A stretch of 64,000 nucleotides of DNA from Vicia villosa (Eukaryota > Streptophyta > Magnoliopsida > Fabales > Fabaceae): positions 481,001 to 545,000 of the forward strand of contig NW_026705444.1 in assembly GCF_029867415.1 (NCBI RefSeq), read 5' to 3'. Shown one piece after another: positions 20,689 through 31,678 of this stretch. The translations under genes were made by a program, and so were the position numbers. Every line of letters starts with the position of its first letter. Position 1 is the first letter of the stretch. The notes under the pieces are model-generated. The model worked only from the letters and a program-made list of their open reading frames with translations. It was not told where the DNA came from and did no database searches.

Positions 20689-23441
20689 AGAAGCAACTGG
20701 AGGACTTACTTGAGAAGTAGTTTTTCAGACCAAGTGTATCACCGTGGGGAGCTCCAGTGTTGTTGGTAAAGAAGAAAGATGGAAGTATGAGGCTCTGTGT
20801 TGATTACAGACAGCTGAATAAAGTAACGATTAAGAACAGGTATCCGCTACCAAGAATAGATGATTTGATGGACCAATTGGTGGGTGCCATTGTATTTAGC
20901 AAGATTGATCTGAGATCGGGTTATCATCAGATTAAAGTAAGAGATGAATATATTCAGAAGACGGCGTTCAGAACAAGGTATGGACATTATGAATATTCTA
21001 TGATGCCTTTCGGTGTTACTAATGCGCCGGGAGTATTCATGGAGTATATGAATCGTATCTTTCGAGAGTATTTGGATCAGTTTGTCGTAGTGTTCATAGA
21101 CGACATCTTGGTATATTCTAAGTCAGAAGAAGAACATGTGGATCATTTGAGGACGGTGTTGCAAGTTCTAAAAGAAAGAAAGTTGTATGCGAAACTGTCC
21201 AAGTGCGAATTTTGGTTGAAAGAAGTCAGTTTTCTTGGTCATGTCATATCTAGTAGTGGCATTGTTGTAGATCCGTCTAAGGTAGATGCTGTGTTGCAAT
21301 GGGAATCTCCGAAGTCAGCTACTGAGATTAGAAGTTTATTGGGTTTAGCTGGTTACTACAGACGGTTTATCGAAGGTTTCTCTAAGTTGGCACTTCCGTT
21401 GACCAAGTTGACTTGTAAAGGTAGAGCTTTTGTATGGGATACGCAGTGCGAAGAGAGCTTTGTAGAATTGAAGAAGAGATTGACGACAGCTCTGATTTTG
21501 ACGTTACCTAATCCAGGAGAATCTTTTGTAGTATATTGTGATGCTTCTCTGATGGGTTTAGGTGGCGTGCTTATGCAAAATGATAAGGTTATTGCTTATG
21601 CGTCGAGGCAGTTGAGAATTCATGAAAAGAACTACCCTACGCATGATTTGGAGCTTGCTGCAGTTGTTTTTGTGCTGAAAATTTGGAGACATCATCTCTA
21701 TGGTTCTAGATTTGAAGTTTATAGTGACCGTAAGAGTTTAAAGTATTTATTTGATCAGAAGGAGCTGAATATGAGACAGAGAAGGTGGTTAGAACTGCTG
21801 AAAGATTATGATTTCGGTTTGAATTATCACCCAGGTAAAGCTAATGTTGTGAATGATGCTCTGAGCCGAAAGACCTTGCATATGTCAGCTATGATGGTTG
21901 AGTTGGAATTGATTGAGAAATTCCGAGATATGAGTTTAGTTTGTGAAGTGACACCGCAGAGTGTTAAGTTGGGAATGCTTAAGGTTAATAATGATTTTCT
22001 GCATAATATCAAGGAGGCTCAGAAGTTGGATGTGAAGCTAGTGGACATCATGGTTGGTTGTGGCCAATCAGAGAAAAGTGACTTTAAGATAGATGCGCAT
22101 GGTGTGTTGATAGTGAATATCAAATTTGTATTCCTGAGGATGATGATATGAGGAGGATGATTCTAGAAGAAGGTCACAGGAGTAACTTGAGTATCCATCC
22201 TGGAGCTACTAAAATGTATCAGGATTTAAAGAAGATATTTTGGTGGCCAGGAATGAAAGAAGATGTGGCACGGTTTGTGTATGCGTGTTTGACTTGTCAG
22301 AAATCGAAAGTTGAACACCAGAAGCCTGCGGGGTTGATGCAACCGTTAGAAATTCCAAAATGGAAATGGGATAGCATTTCGATGGATTTTGTGACGGGGT
22401 TACCTAATACTGCAAGAGGATATGATTCGATGTGGGTGATTGTTAAAGTCAGCTCATTTTATACCTATTAACATCACATATCCAATTGCAAAGTTGGCAG
22501 AGATCTACATCAGAGTGATTGTGAAGTTGCATGGCGTTCCTTTGTGTATTGTCTCGGATAGAGATCCGAGATTTATTTCTGATTTTTGGAAGAGCTTGCA
22601 AGAAGGTTTGGGTTCTAAGTTGAGATTGAGTTTGGCGTATCATCCGCAGACAGATGGTCAGACAGAGAGGACTATTCAATCGTTGGAGGATTTGTTGAGA
22701 GCATGTGTTTTCGAGCAGGGAGGTTCGTGGGATGCCTATCTTCCATTGATCGAATTTACTTATAATAATAGTCACCATTCTAGTATTGGAATGGCTCCTT
22801 TTGAAGCGTTGTATGGCCGGAGGTGTAGGACTCCGCTGTGTTGGCATGAATCTGGAGAAAGTGTAGTACTTGGACCGGAGATTGTTCGAGAAACTTCTGA
22901 AAAAGTTAAGTTAATCCGAGAAAAGATGAAAGCTTCTCAGAGTAGACAGAAGAGCTATCATGACAAGAGAAGGAAGGATTTGGAATTTCAAGCTGGTGAC
23001 CATGTGTTTTTGAGAGTCACACCCGTGACTGGTGTGGGGCGAGCCTTGAAGTCTAAGAAGCTCACTCCTCGTTTTATTGGCCCGTATCAGATATTAGACA
23101 GAGTTGGGCAAGTTGCTTACCGTGTGGCGTTACCGCCAAAAGTTTCGAATTTGCATGATGTGTTTCATGTGTCGCAGCTTCGGAAGTACATTTCAGATCC
23201 GTCTCATGTGGTTAGTATGGATGACGTGCAAGTACGGGACAATCTTACTGTCGAGACTAAGCCTGTACGAATCGTGGATCGTGAAATGAAGACTTTAAGA
23301 GGAAAGGAAATTGCATTGGTGAAAGTTGTTTGGTTGGGAGCAGCCGAAGAAAGTATGACTTGGGCATTGGAGAGCAGGATGTGGGAATCCTATCCAGAGT
23401 TGTTTGTTTCAGGTAAATTTTCGAGGACGAAAATATTCTAA
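20689..23441 (+). pseudogene. Tekay copy A: RT, RNase H, integrase, chromodomain
   Basis: The sequence begins inside pol at the Ogre insertion point. RT shows [12 protein letters not shown] and the catalytic FIDD. RNase H starts VVYCDAS and has [11 protein letters not shown], where chromoviruses usually have DHKSL. The integrase zinc finger (HRSNLSIHPGA...CLTCQKSK), the core motifs SMDFVTGLP, VSDRDPRF and HPQTDGQTER, and the C-terminal FHVSQLRKY are visible. A chromodomain follows (ALVKVVWLGAAEESMTWALE), which in this lineage binds modified histones and guides integration into heterochromatin. Breaks: a stop at 20718-20720, a frame change near 22115-22150, and a short deletion and frame change near 22435-22445. 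Confidence 0.9.
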
Positions 23442-23453
23442 GTGGGGGAGAGT
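23440..23453 (+). other. Tekay polypurine tract
   Basis: AAGTGGGGGAGAGT directly precedes the LTR start TGTAACGCC and follows the chromodomain stop codon. Confidence 0.8.
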
Positions 23454-24569
23454 TGTAACGCCCGTATTTAATTAATTATTTTAATTAAATATTAAATATT
23501 TTTATATTTGTTTTGAATATTTGATGAATATGTCGAATATGTGGTTAAGTCGTTAAATTGGTAGTCGAGTAAAATTAGTCGAGAAATTAATATTATTAAT
23601 AATATTAGTTTAGTAGAATTATTAATTTAATAGTTAAGTTGGGTGGTAATAGCAAAAAAAATTAAAGTGACTACTAGTAAACCCATTAAGACCCATAGTG
23701 GCCCTTTTATTTTATTAAGTCTTAAAATTTCTAATAGTTAGAAGTAGGAGTTAACAAAACCAAAGTTAAAGAAAAAGTTTCACGTAGCAGCATAAGGAAA
23801 ATAAGGGTTTGGTGCTAGCAGTTCAAGGTTGCTGTCTTAGAGTTCAGATCCCGGTCAAATTTTCGAGCTTCCTTCAATCCAATCAGGTAAGGGGTGGGGT
23901 TCGACTAATATAATCGATTGTATGATAGTTGTTATGTGGGATTGGGGCTGTATGATTTCGTTATTAATTTTTGTATTAGTGCTGAAATTGTTAAAGTTGT
24001 GATAGTTGTATTACAATCCATGTTATTGCTGTTTGTCGTGCCATATAAATTCTGGATTATGAATTGAAGTAGGTGTTAGAAATTTTAGTATGAATCTGGG
24101 TTGAATTTCAATGAAGGGTATGTGTTTAATCTGGAAAATAATGCTGAGAATAGAAAGAAAAAAAAAAGAACAATAGCCTAAGGATGTCGTCTCAATTAAT
24201 TGTAAGGGCAGGGGCGGTCTTCTCCATTTGGGGGTGGGCACTTCTAGTCTGTTTATGCCTTGGTTTCATTGCTTTTGGTTACTGTAATGTAGTTTTGGTT
24301 TAATTAAATAATACATTACAATTGATACTTGAATTAACTAATGACTGGTAGTATATATAAGTATATATATTTTGTGGTAGCAAAATCAAATTTCAAAGGA
24401 ATATTTATAGCATGAGAGTGGTAGGTAGCTGCCAAAAATTAGTATTAGTATTATAGAATGACATTGTTAAGAAAATGATGGCAGGTGTAATATCAGTGGG
24501 ATCTGTTTATAGTTATAAGTGAATTAGTAGAGAAATTGATGAGATAGTAGAATAAACATGATCTACTGC

Positions 24570-24668
<99 letters not shown>

Positions 24669-25792
24669 GAGTATGGTGCTGTTAGAAGTATATCAGTTGT
24701 AGTAGTGCACATGAACTAGTTAATTATGTGTTGGCTGTAAGATAAAACAGTACCGAGAGTAAATTAAGCGGTATTTTTAGTTGCCCGGAATCGAGCGAAA
24801 TTTGTCGGGATGGTTCGCGTATGTGAGTAGATAATTGTTGTTGATTATTTTTGTTGATTTCGCTGAATTGCATGTACTGTTGGAATCAGTTGGTTCGTCC
24901 TAAAATTGAACAAGTTTCGGTCGTAAACTTAATAAGCCAAAGTTGAAAGTTGTTTAAGTTGCGGTTTAAGTTGTGGTTTAAGTAGTCGGTTATGTTGCTG
25001 TTATTCTGATTTTGTTGTGATATTATTGATTTGATGTCGTTCATGTTGTCGCATAACATTTCATTGATTAAGTTGGCCTTGATGGCATTGATTAAGTTGG
25101 CCTTGATGGCACCCCGTTCAAGTTGTTGAAATGCCTCGATAACCTGGCATATGATTAAGTTGGGAGTTGTACTCCGATTGATCCACATGAATTTGCATAG
25201 TCGAGTTTCATGTTGAGTTGCATTTTGACGTCGCTGTTATTGCTATGTTATTTGGTTGATTTTTGTATTGTGGTTGTTTCTGAACATGGTGAATATTATA
25301 TGATTCTATATCTAATATATCAATTATCATGCTTTTGCTTATACTTTTCGATATCTCACCCTTTTCTTTGTTTTCGCCATTGCCTTTATATTGGTAATGT
25401 GCAGGTAACGAGGAGTAAAGATTTAGTAGCTTTTGGGTGTCGTTGCTCTGATACGTAGCACTCGGGGGGAAACGAACGCTTGATTTAATTTATGTCGTTT
25501 TTATTTTCAGTTGAACGGAAGTTATTAATTTGATAATTTGTTTTTAATTAAAGTTCCTTCAAAAGATGCTACGATACTTGAGGAGTTATTATTGAATCTG
25601 CTGCGTTTGTTTGGTATCAAAGTTGAATTGTTATTGAAGATTACTATGATGAGTGTTATGTATCGTTTATTATGAATTATGTGGTTGTTTCAAAGTTGAA
25701 AGTGTGATACCCCATGTTTGTCGAATTTTTGAAAATACTCTGATTTTCGTTTAATCATTATTATTATCGAGGGTAGAATTTGGGGTGTTACA
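23454..25792 (+). mobile_element. Complete Tekay LTR, shared by copies A and B
   Basis: The 2339-bp LTR runs TGTAACGCCCG to GGTGTTACA. It has a polypurine tract on its left and a PBS on its right, so it serves as 3' LTR of copy A and 5' LTR of copy B. It contains an (AAT)n microsatellite at 24570-24668. Its first 44 bp are repeated at 5046, and its last 265 bp at 27980-28245. Confidence 0.9.
24570..24668. repeat. (AAT)33 microsatellite
   Basis: An uninterrupted AAT/ATA/TAA run of 99 bp inside the Tekay LTR. Confidence 0.95.
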
Positions 25793-25796
25793 TTAG

Positions 25797-25808
25797 TGGT
25801 ATCAGAGC
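25797..25808 (+). other. Tekay primer binding site (tRNA-iMet type)
   Basis: TGGTATCAGAGC, four bases after the LTR end, is complementary to the 3' end of initiator methionine tRNA. This is the usual primer for Ty3/gypsy chromoviruses and Ty1/copia elements. Confidence 0.9.
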
Positions 25809-25905
25809 AGGTCGGTCCGTCCGGCCAAGTTGTTGCGTCCTTGAAAATCGAGTATTGTTAATTGTTGTTATCTAACTGTTGTTTATGTTGCAGTGCGTAG
25901 TTTAG

Positions 25906-27999
25906 ATGGCTGGTAGAAACGATGTCGTGATTGCTGCTACTTTGGAGGCTATGGCTCAGGTTTTGGAAAATCAACCAAATGCCAATGAGAATGCTGGATC
26001 TCGTAGTTTGGCGATGATCCAGAGGGAGAATCCACCGGTTTTCAAAGGAAAGCATGACCCTGATGGCGCATTGGAATGGTTGAAGGAGATTGAGAGGATT
26101 TTCCGTGTGATGGATTGCACTCCAGCGCAGAAGGTTCGTTATGGTACTCACATGCTAGCAGTCGAAGCTGATGACTGGTGGCTAGAGACTCGCCAGATAT
26201 TAGAGGTGGTAGGTGAAGAGATCACTTGGGATGTGTTCCACAGAGAATTCCTGAGAAAATATTATCCTGAAGATGTTCGGGGTAAGAAAGAGATTGAGTT
26301 TCTTGAACTCAAACAGGGGAATATGTCAGTGACTGAATATGCTGCAAAGTTCACTGAGTTGGCTAAGTTCTACCCGTATTATGATGGAGCAGGTGCTGAG
26401 TTTTCGAAGTGCATCAAGTTTGAGAACGGATTGCGCTCTGAGATCAAGAAAGCAGTTGGGTATCAGAAGATTCGTATCTTCCCTAATTTGGTTGATAGTT
26501 GCAGGATCTTTGAAGAAGATAGCAATGCTCATTTCAAGGTTGTTACTGACAGGAAAGGTAAGAATCAGCAGAACCGTGGAAAACCATATGATGCTCCAAC
26601 TGGTAAGGGTAAACAGAGAGTTACTCAGGGCCAGAGATCTAGTGGGGGAGGTGCTCCTCCTAATGTGACTTGTTTCATTTGCGGGAAACCTGGCCATAAG
26701 AGTAGTGTGTGCAACACTGAGGTGAAGAAATGTTTTCGCTGTCGTAAGATGGGACATGCTATGTCAGATTGTAAGCATAAGGAAATGGTTTATTTTAACT
26801 GCGGTGAAGAAGGACACATTAGAAATCAGTGTTCGAAACCAAGGAAGGCACAAGCTGGTGGAAGAGTGTTTGCTTTGGCTGGAACTCAGATACCAAATGA
26901 GGACAGACTTATCAGAGGTACATGTTTCATAAATAGTACTCCTTTAATTACTATTATTGATACTGGTGCTACTCATTGTTTTATTGCTGCTGACTGCGTT
27001 AAAAGATTGGGTCTTGTGTTATCTTCTATGAATGGTGAGATGGTAGTTGAGGTTCTAGCTAAAGGATCGGTGACTACTTCTCTAGTATGTTTGAAGTGTC
27101 CTTTGTCGATCTTCGATAGGAACTTCGCTGTTGATTTAGTTTGTTTGCCGTTAAGTGGGTTGGATGTAATTTTTGGGATGAACTGGTTAGAGTATAACTA
27201 TGTTCATATTAATTGTTATAATAAGACTGTGAGGTTTTCAACTGCTGAAGAGGAAGAAGCTGGTTTGGTGTCACCAAAACAATTACGACAGTTACTGAAG
27301 GAAAAAGCTGAGATATTCTCATTGATGGCAATAATGTCAATTGAGAATCAAGCTATAATTGATGAGTTGCAGGTGGTGCGTGAGTTTCCTGAAGTTTTCC
27401 CTGATGAGATTCCTGATGTACCGCCAGAAAGAGAGGTTGAATTTGCAATTGATCTTGTACCTGGTACCAGACCTGTTTCTATGGCACCGTACAGAATGTC
27501 TGCATCTGAATTGGCTGAATTAAAGAAGCAACTGGAGGACTTACTTGAGAAGAAGTTTTTCAGACCAAGTGTATCACCGTGGGGAGCTCCAGTGTTGTTG
27601 GTAAAGAAGAAAGATGGAAGTATGAGGCTCTGTGTTGATTACAGACAGCTGAATAAAGTAACGATTAAGAACAGGTATCCGCTACCAAGAATAGATGATT
27701 TGATGGACCAATTGGTGGGTGCCACTGTATTTAGAAAGATTGATCTGAGATCGGGTTATCATCAGATTAAAGTAAGAGATGAATATATTCAGAAGACGGC
27801 GTTCAGAACGAGGTATGGACATTATGAATATTCTATGATGCCTTTCGGTGTTACTAATGCGCCGGGAGTATTCATGGAGTATATGAATCGTATCTTTCGA
27901 GAGTATTTGTATCAGTTTGTCGTAGTGTTCATAGACGACATCCTAGTATATTCTAAGTCAGAAGAAGAACATGTGGATCATTTGATAATTTGTTTTTAA
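25906..27999 (+). pseudogene. Tekay copy B: gag, protease and truncated RT
   Basis: The frame starts [15 protein letters not shown] just after the PBS. It contains a Retrotrans_gag domain (around [15 protein letters not shown] and [15 protein letters not shown]). Three CCHC zinc knuckles follow: [28 protein letters not shown], and a third in which the first Cys is Tyr ([14 protein letters not shown]). The retropepsin site is [13 protein letters not shown] runs to [19 protein letters not shown], where the frame passes into LTR sequence and stops. The rest of RT, RNase H and integrase are deleted. The part shared with copy A (20689-21146) looks about 98-99% identical by eye. Confidence 0.9.
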
Positions 28000-28245
28000 T
28001 TAAAGTTCCTTCAAAAGATGCTACGATACTTGAGGAGTTATTATTGAATCCGCTGCATTTGTTTGGTATCAAAGTTGAATTGTTATTGAAGATTACTATG
28101 ATGAGTGTTATGTATCGTTTATTATGAATTATGCGGTTGTTTCAAAGTTGAAAGTGTGATACCCCATGTTTGTCTAATTTTTGAGAATACTCTGATTTTC
28201 GTTTAATCATTATTATTATCGAGGGTAGAATTTGGGGTGTTACAT
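27980..28245 (+). mobile_element. Tekay LTR 3' fragment fused to RT
   Basis: From ATTTGA at 27980 the sequence follows the last 265 bp of the LTR (25528-25792) to GGTGTTACA. RT and LTR share the six bases ATTTGA at the join, which points to a microhomology-mediated deletion. The right copy of TCAGC follows at 28246-28250. Confidence 0.85.
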
Positions 28246-29265
28246 CAGCCCCCAAGACGCGTCCCCAGACGCGTTTCAAGGGGAGAGAAATCAAAGGATT
28301 CATGCCCTCTGCCCAGACGCGTCCCAGGACACGTGTCACTGCACCAAATGCGTCTCCACATGCGTGTGCACGTGAAATTTTGGGCTTTCTTGCTGAGAAG
28401 CCCAGTCAGACAGAAATAAAAGAAGGAGAATGCGTTAGGAGAAGGGTTGGACAGTTTTGGGTGCGAAAATACATGGGAGAAGGTGGAAAACTCATATTGG
28501 ATGCAAAGATTGAAGGTTTCTATGAGCTTTTGCCATTGAAGATCTGATTCCCTTCATTTATTTGTAATGTCTACAATTTAAACTATGATTTTTGTTATTT
28601 TTATGAGTAGCTAAAACCCCATTGCTAGGGGGTGATCTTGATTCTGAATGTAATAAATTTATTTCTTTGATGCAATAACAATTTGGTTTTCATATAATTG
28701 GTTTGTTCTACATCTTCTCTGTATGCCTTAATCGTCGGAAAAACGGATAATGAATTTGTATGAATAAGTTAAGCTGGACAGCAATTGTCCATTGACCTGA
28801 GTAAGAACATCGGATACTAATTATCACCTAAGACTAGGGATATTTTATCTTAAATGGAAATTCTTGTTATTGGAATGCTTGATCACAATTATAATTATCT
28901 ATGGACATAGTAATTAGGTTGTGACGTCAAAGATATTTTCACTAAGGCCTTAGGATTAGATACTCTTGAGAACCGGTAACCAATTGTGAAACTATGTTGT
29001 TGCATTGAGAAGGTAAGTTGTTACAGGAAGAATCATTCACCGACCCCTAGCAACCTACCCATCCCTGTTCATCATTCTAATATTTTAGTTATTTAATTTA
29101 ATTGCAATTTCCTAAAGAAACCAATCAAAGCCTTTTATAACTTTTGTCTAATTGAAATTATTGCAAAACTCGGTATCGTCAAGAAGTCCTTGGGATTCGA
29201 TACTTGGGATTTTCCCATTACTACTACATCGGTGAAAAATAGTACACTTGTTATTTTACTGATCA
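28246..29265 (+). mobile_element. Athila-type LTR, right part
   Basis: This continues the LTR of 4679-5045, starting with the second TCAGC copy and more CCCAGACGCGT motifs. It includes the ATGAGTAGCTAAAACCCC and GGTATCGTCAAGAAGTCC stretches and ends ACTGATCA, the inverse of the LTR start. The frames in the first 300 bp are short and show no domain. Confidence 0.7.
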
Positions 29266-29305
29266 AGGTTCCTTTACTTGATATTGAATCTTTTGAATAT
29301 CGTTA
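29266..29305. other. Short spacer between Athila LTR and Ogre LTR
   Basis: Forty bases with no feature. AGGTT at 29266-29270 could be the Athila target duplication, but the other copy lies outside the window. Confidence 0.4.
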
Positions 29306-29436
29306 TGTTGCACCCCAATTTTTAACCACTGAGATCCCACCACATTCTAAATATTAGGATCATCAGCATTATCATTATCATCATGCACATATCATTTGCT
29401 AACCAAAAAATACAAAAATTATTGTTTGTTGCTTGT
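29306..29436 (+). mobile_element. Outer Ogre-type LTR, left part
   Basis: It begins TGTTGCACCCCAATTTTTAAC, a diverged version of the Ogre LTR start at 15780, and follows that LTR for about 130 bp. It is cut by the inner Ogre LTR and resumes at 44386. Confidence 0.7.
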
Positions 29437-30388
29437 TGTCATACCCTAATTTTGACCCCCCCCTGATATGTCACATCTCCAGGTACTTCATCAACTCAAG
29501 ACAAGTACCCAGAGCAATCACTTATTCACCAAGTGCTCAGACTAGGGTTTTCAAAAGGACAAGAAATCCAGACAGAGGATCAATCAATGAGAAAATGATT
29601 TTCAAAACAATAGGACTCAGGGTGATTCCTCAGCCCACCTATAATGTTCAAACATTAGGCATCAGAACTCAGAATTACCCATGTTAACAAACTAGGGTTT
29701 TGTGCCTACCAGGGACTGATATCAGGGCCCACATTTGGGAAACCCTAAAAAACTCCAGGAAATTATTCAAAGGGCCTAATCATCTTCAAATGATCCCTAT
29801 GTCAATATCCAATGGAAATTGTACTTCAATCCAGGAGCCACGGTCATCAATTTCATTTGGCCCACAATTAGGGTTTTTGACCTAATTCACCTGGACAGTT
29901 GACTTTTAATCAGGACATGGTTCCACAACTCAAACCATGGCTCAAGGTCCTCTATTACCTCACTACTTTCCACTCATATCATTCATTTGATGAGGATAGC
30001 TTGATTCACCTGAAATCTCCAGAAATTGCAATTCATTTGAAAAAGTCAATTGTACAACACCACCTTTGACTTTTTGGATTTTTAGTCAACCATGGACCTT
30101 TGAAGATTGAAATCATCAATATATGGTTATTTAATTAATTTGACCAAGAAAAATCAAGAAAATCAATCAAGAATCAAAAAGTCAAAGTTTGACTTTTCAT
30201 ACTTACAAATTTTTCTAAGTGTTTTAAGGTCTTTTTTTCAAAACATTGGAAGGGAATATCTCCAAATTTCAAGTACAAACTGAAAAAACTTTCAACATCA
30301 AAGTTGTATATTTTGGTTCAATGAACAACTTTGTCACATATAATTTTTTGCAAAAAATCAACCATTGAAGAGATATGGAGCTTTAAAG
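29437..30388 (+). mobile_element. Inner Ogre-type solo LTR, left part (U3)
   Basis: It begins TGTCATACCCTAATTTTGACC. The 5-bp duplication CTTGT at 29432-29436 recurs at 44386-44390, so 29437-44385 is one insertion. Its sequence tracks the Ogre LTR at 15780-16900, for example around AGGACATGGTTCCACAACTC. No Ogre internal region is present, which makes this a solo LTR. The Sirevirus interrupts it after 30388. Confidence 0.8.
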
Positions 30389-30969
30389 TGTTAGAACAAG
30401 AATTGTTCTTATCAATTATCTTAGTTTTGATGATAACAATAATATGAATTTTGCTTAAGATAATATGGTACTCTAATCCAATGCAATTTCCCTTTCAGGA
30501 AATATATAAAGAGTATGCATAATTCAGCGCTCAGAAGTTGTGTCTCAAATGGTTCAGCATGCAACATCAGAACATGGTCTGGCAAGACATCAGAAGATGG
30601 TCGAAGCAGAATCAGAACATGGGTCTATGGAAGCATCAGAAGAACATGAGATCAGAAGCACTGAAGATCAGAAGATGGTATCACGCAACAGAAGCACTTC
30701 AAGGTCAGAAGATCAGAAGATGCTATGCACCAAGCTGTTTGACTCTGATGATATTCAAACGTCGTTTTCACAAACATCAGATCAGAAGGAAGTACAGGTG
30801 GCAGACTACGCTGACTGACAAAAGGAACGTTAAAGCTACTAAAGGCTACGTCAGTAGACACAGCGTGAACAAGGCTCGAGGTAGTTGACAAAAGCGTATA
30901 ACATTAAATGCAATGCTGTACGGAACACGCAAAGCATTAAATGCACTCAACGGTCATCTTCTCAACGCC

Positions 30970-30977
30970 TATAAATA
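30970..30977 (+). promoter_or_regulatory. TATA box of the Sirevirus 5' LTR
   Basis: TATAAATA within CGCCTATAAATATGAAG. The identical box in the 3' LTR is at 38728-38735. Confidence 0.75.
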
Positions 30978-31210
30978 TGAAGTTCTGATGAGAAGCAAGG
31001 TTACCAATTCTTAACTACTCTGAACGAAAATAAACTTGCTGAAACGCTGTTCAATCAAAGCTCAGAATCTTCATCTTCATCAACTCACTACATTGCTTTT
31101 GTAATATCTTAGTGAGATTAAGCTTAAACATTAAGAGAAATATCACAGTTGTGATTATCGCTTTTAAGAAGCATTTGTAAACTCTTGAATAGATTACATT
31201 AAGTTGTAAG

Positions 31211-31400
31211 GAACTAGAGTGATCGTGTTGATCAGAATACTCTAGGAAGTCTTAGGAGTGAACTAAGCAGATTGTAACTAGAGTGATCGTGTTGATCAGT
31301 AGACTCTAGAAAAGTCTTAGAGGGTATCTAAGCAGTTGTTCCTGGAGTGATCAGTGTGTGATCAGAAGACTCTGGAAGACTTAGTTGCGGACTAAGTGGA
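31211..31400 (+). repeat. Three tandem hairpin-forming repeats in Sirevirus LTR
   Basis: Three imperfect copies of about 65 bp start near 31211, 31276 and 31341. Each has CTAGAGTGATC (or CTGGAGTGATC) opposed by a GATCAG...ACTCTAG (or ACTCTGG) end, so each can fold into a stem. The same array is in the 3' LTR from 38969. Confidence 0.75.
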
Positions 31401-31594
31401 GAACCATTGTAATCCGTGCGATTAGTGGATTAAATCCTCAGTTGAGGTAAATCATCTCTGCGGGGGTGGACTGGAGTAGCTTCGTTAACAGCGAACCAGG
31501 ATAAAAATAACTGTGCAATTTATTTTTATCGTCCAAGATTTAAAGTCACACTTATTCAATCCCCCCCTTTCTAAGTGTTTTTCTATCCTTCAAT

Positions 31595-31606
31595 TGGCAT
31601 CAGAGC
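31595..31606 (+). other. Sirevirus primer binding site
   Basis: TGGCATCAGAGC starts three bases after the LTR end. It is the iMet-tRNA-type site with one difference (TGGC for TGGT). Confidence 0.85.
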
Positions 31607-31678
31607 GCCGGTTCTAAGGTGCAAGCACTTAACCGTGTTTAGAAAAGATTCAGGAAGAGAAAAACGCTTCAGTAAAAG

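Larger units (their letters stand above)
5046..28245 (+). mobile_element. Tekay chromovirus, rearranged tandem of two copies
   Basis: The order is: 44-bp LTR start; nested Ogre; RT-RNase H-integrase-chromodomain of copy A; complete LTR (23454-25792); PBS; gag, protease and part of RT of copy B; and the last 266 bp of an LTR. The ends TGTAAC...GTTACA are flanked by the same 5-bp duplication. The chromodomain and tRNA-iMet-type PBS place it in the Tekay (Del) chromovirus lineage. LTR sequence at three positions indicates an LTR-internal-LTR-internal-LTR tandem, as unequal LTR recombination can make, later shortened by deletions. Confidence 0.75.
30389..31592 (+). mobile_element. Sirevirus 5' LTR
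   Basis: TGTTAGAACAAG to TCTATCCTTCA, 1204 bp. It contains a TATAAATA box at 30970-30977, three hairpin-like repeats at 31211-31400, and short open frames that are not genes. Confidence 0.95.

Noticed and set aside
30538..30891. Open frames inside the Sirevirus LTRs (also at 38296-38649)
   Set aside because: They lie wholly within LTRs, overlap in several frames on both strands and show no domain. Their identity only reflects LTR identity.
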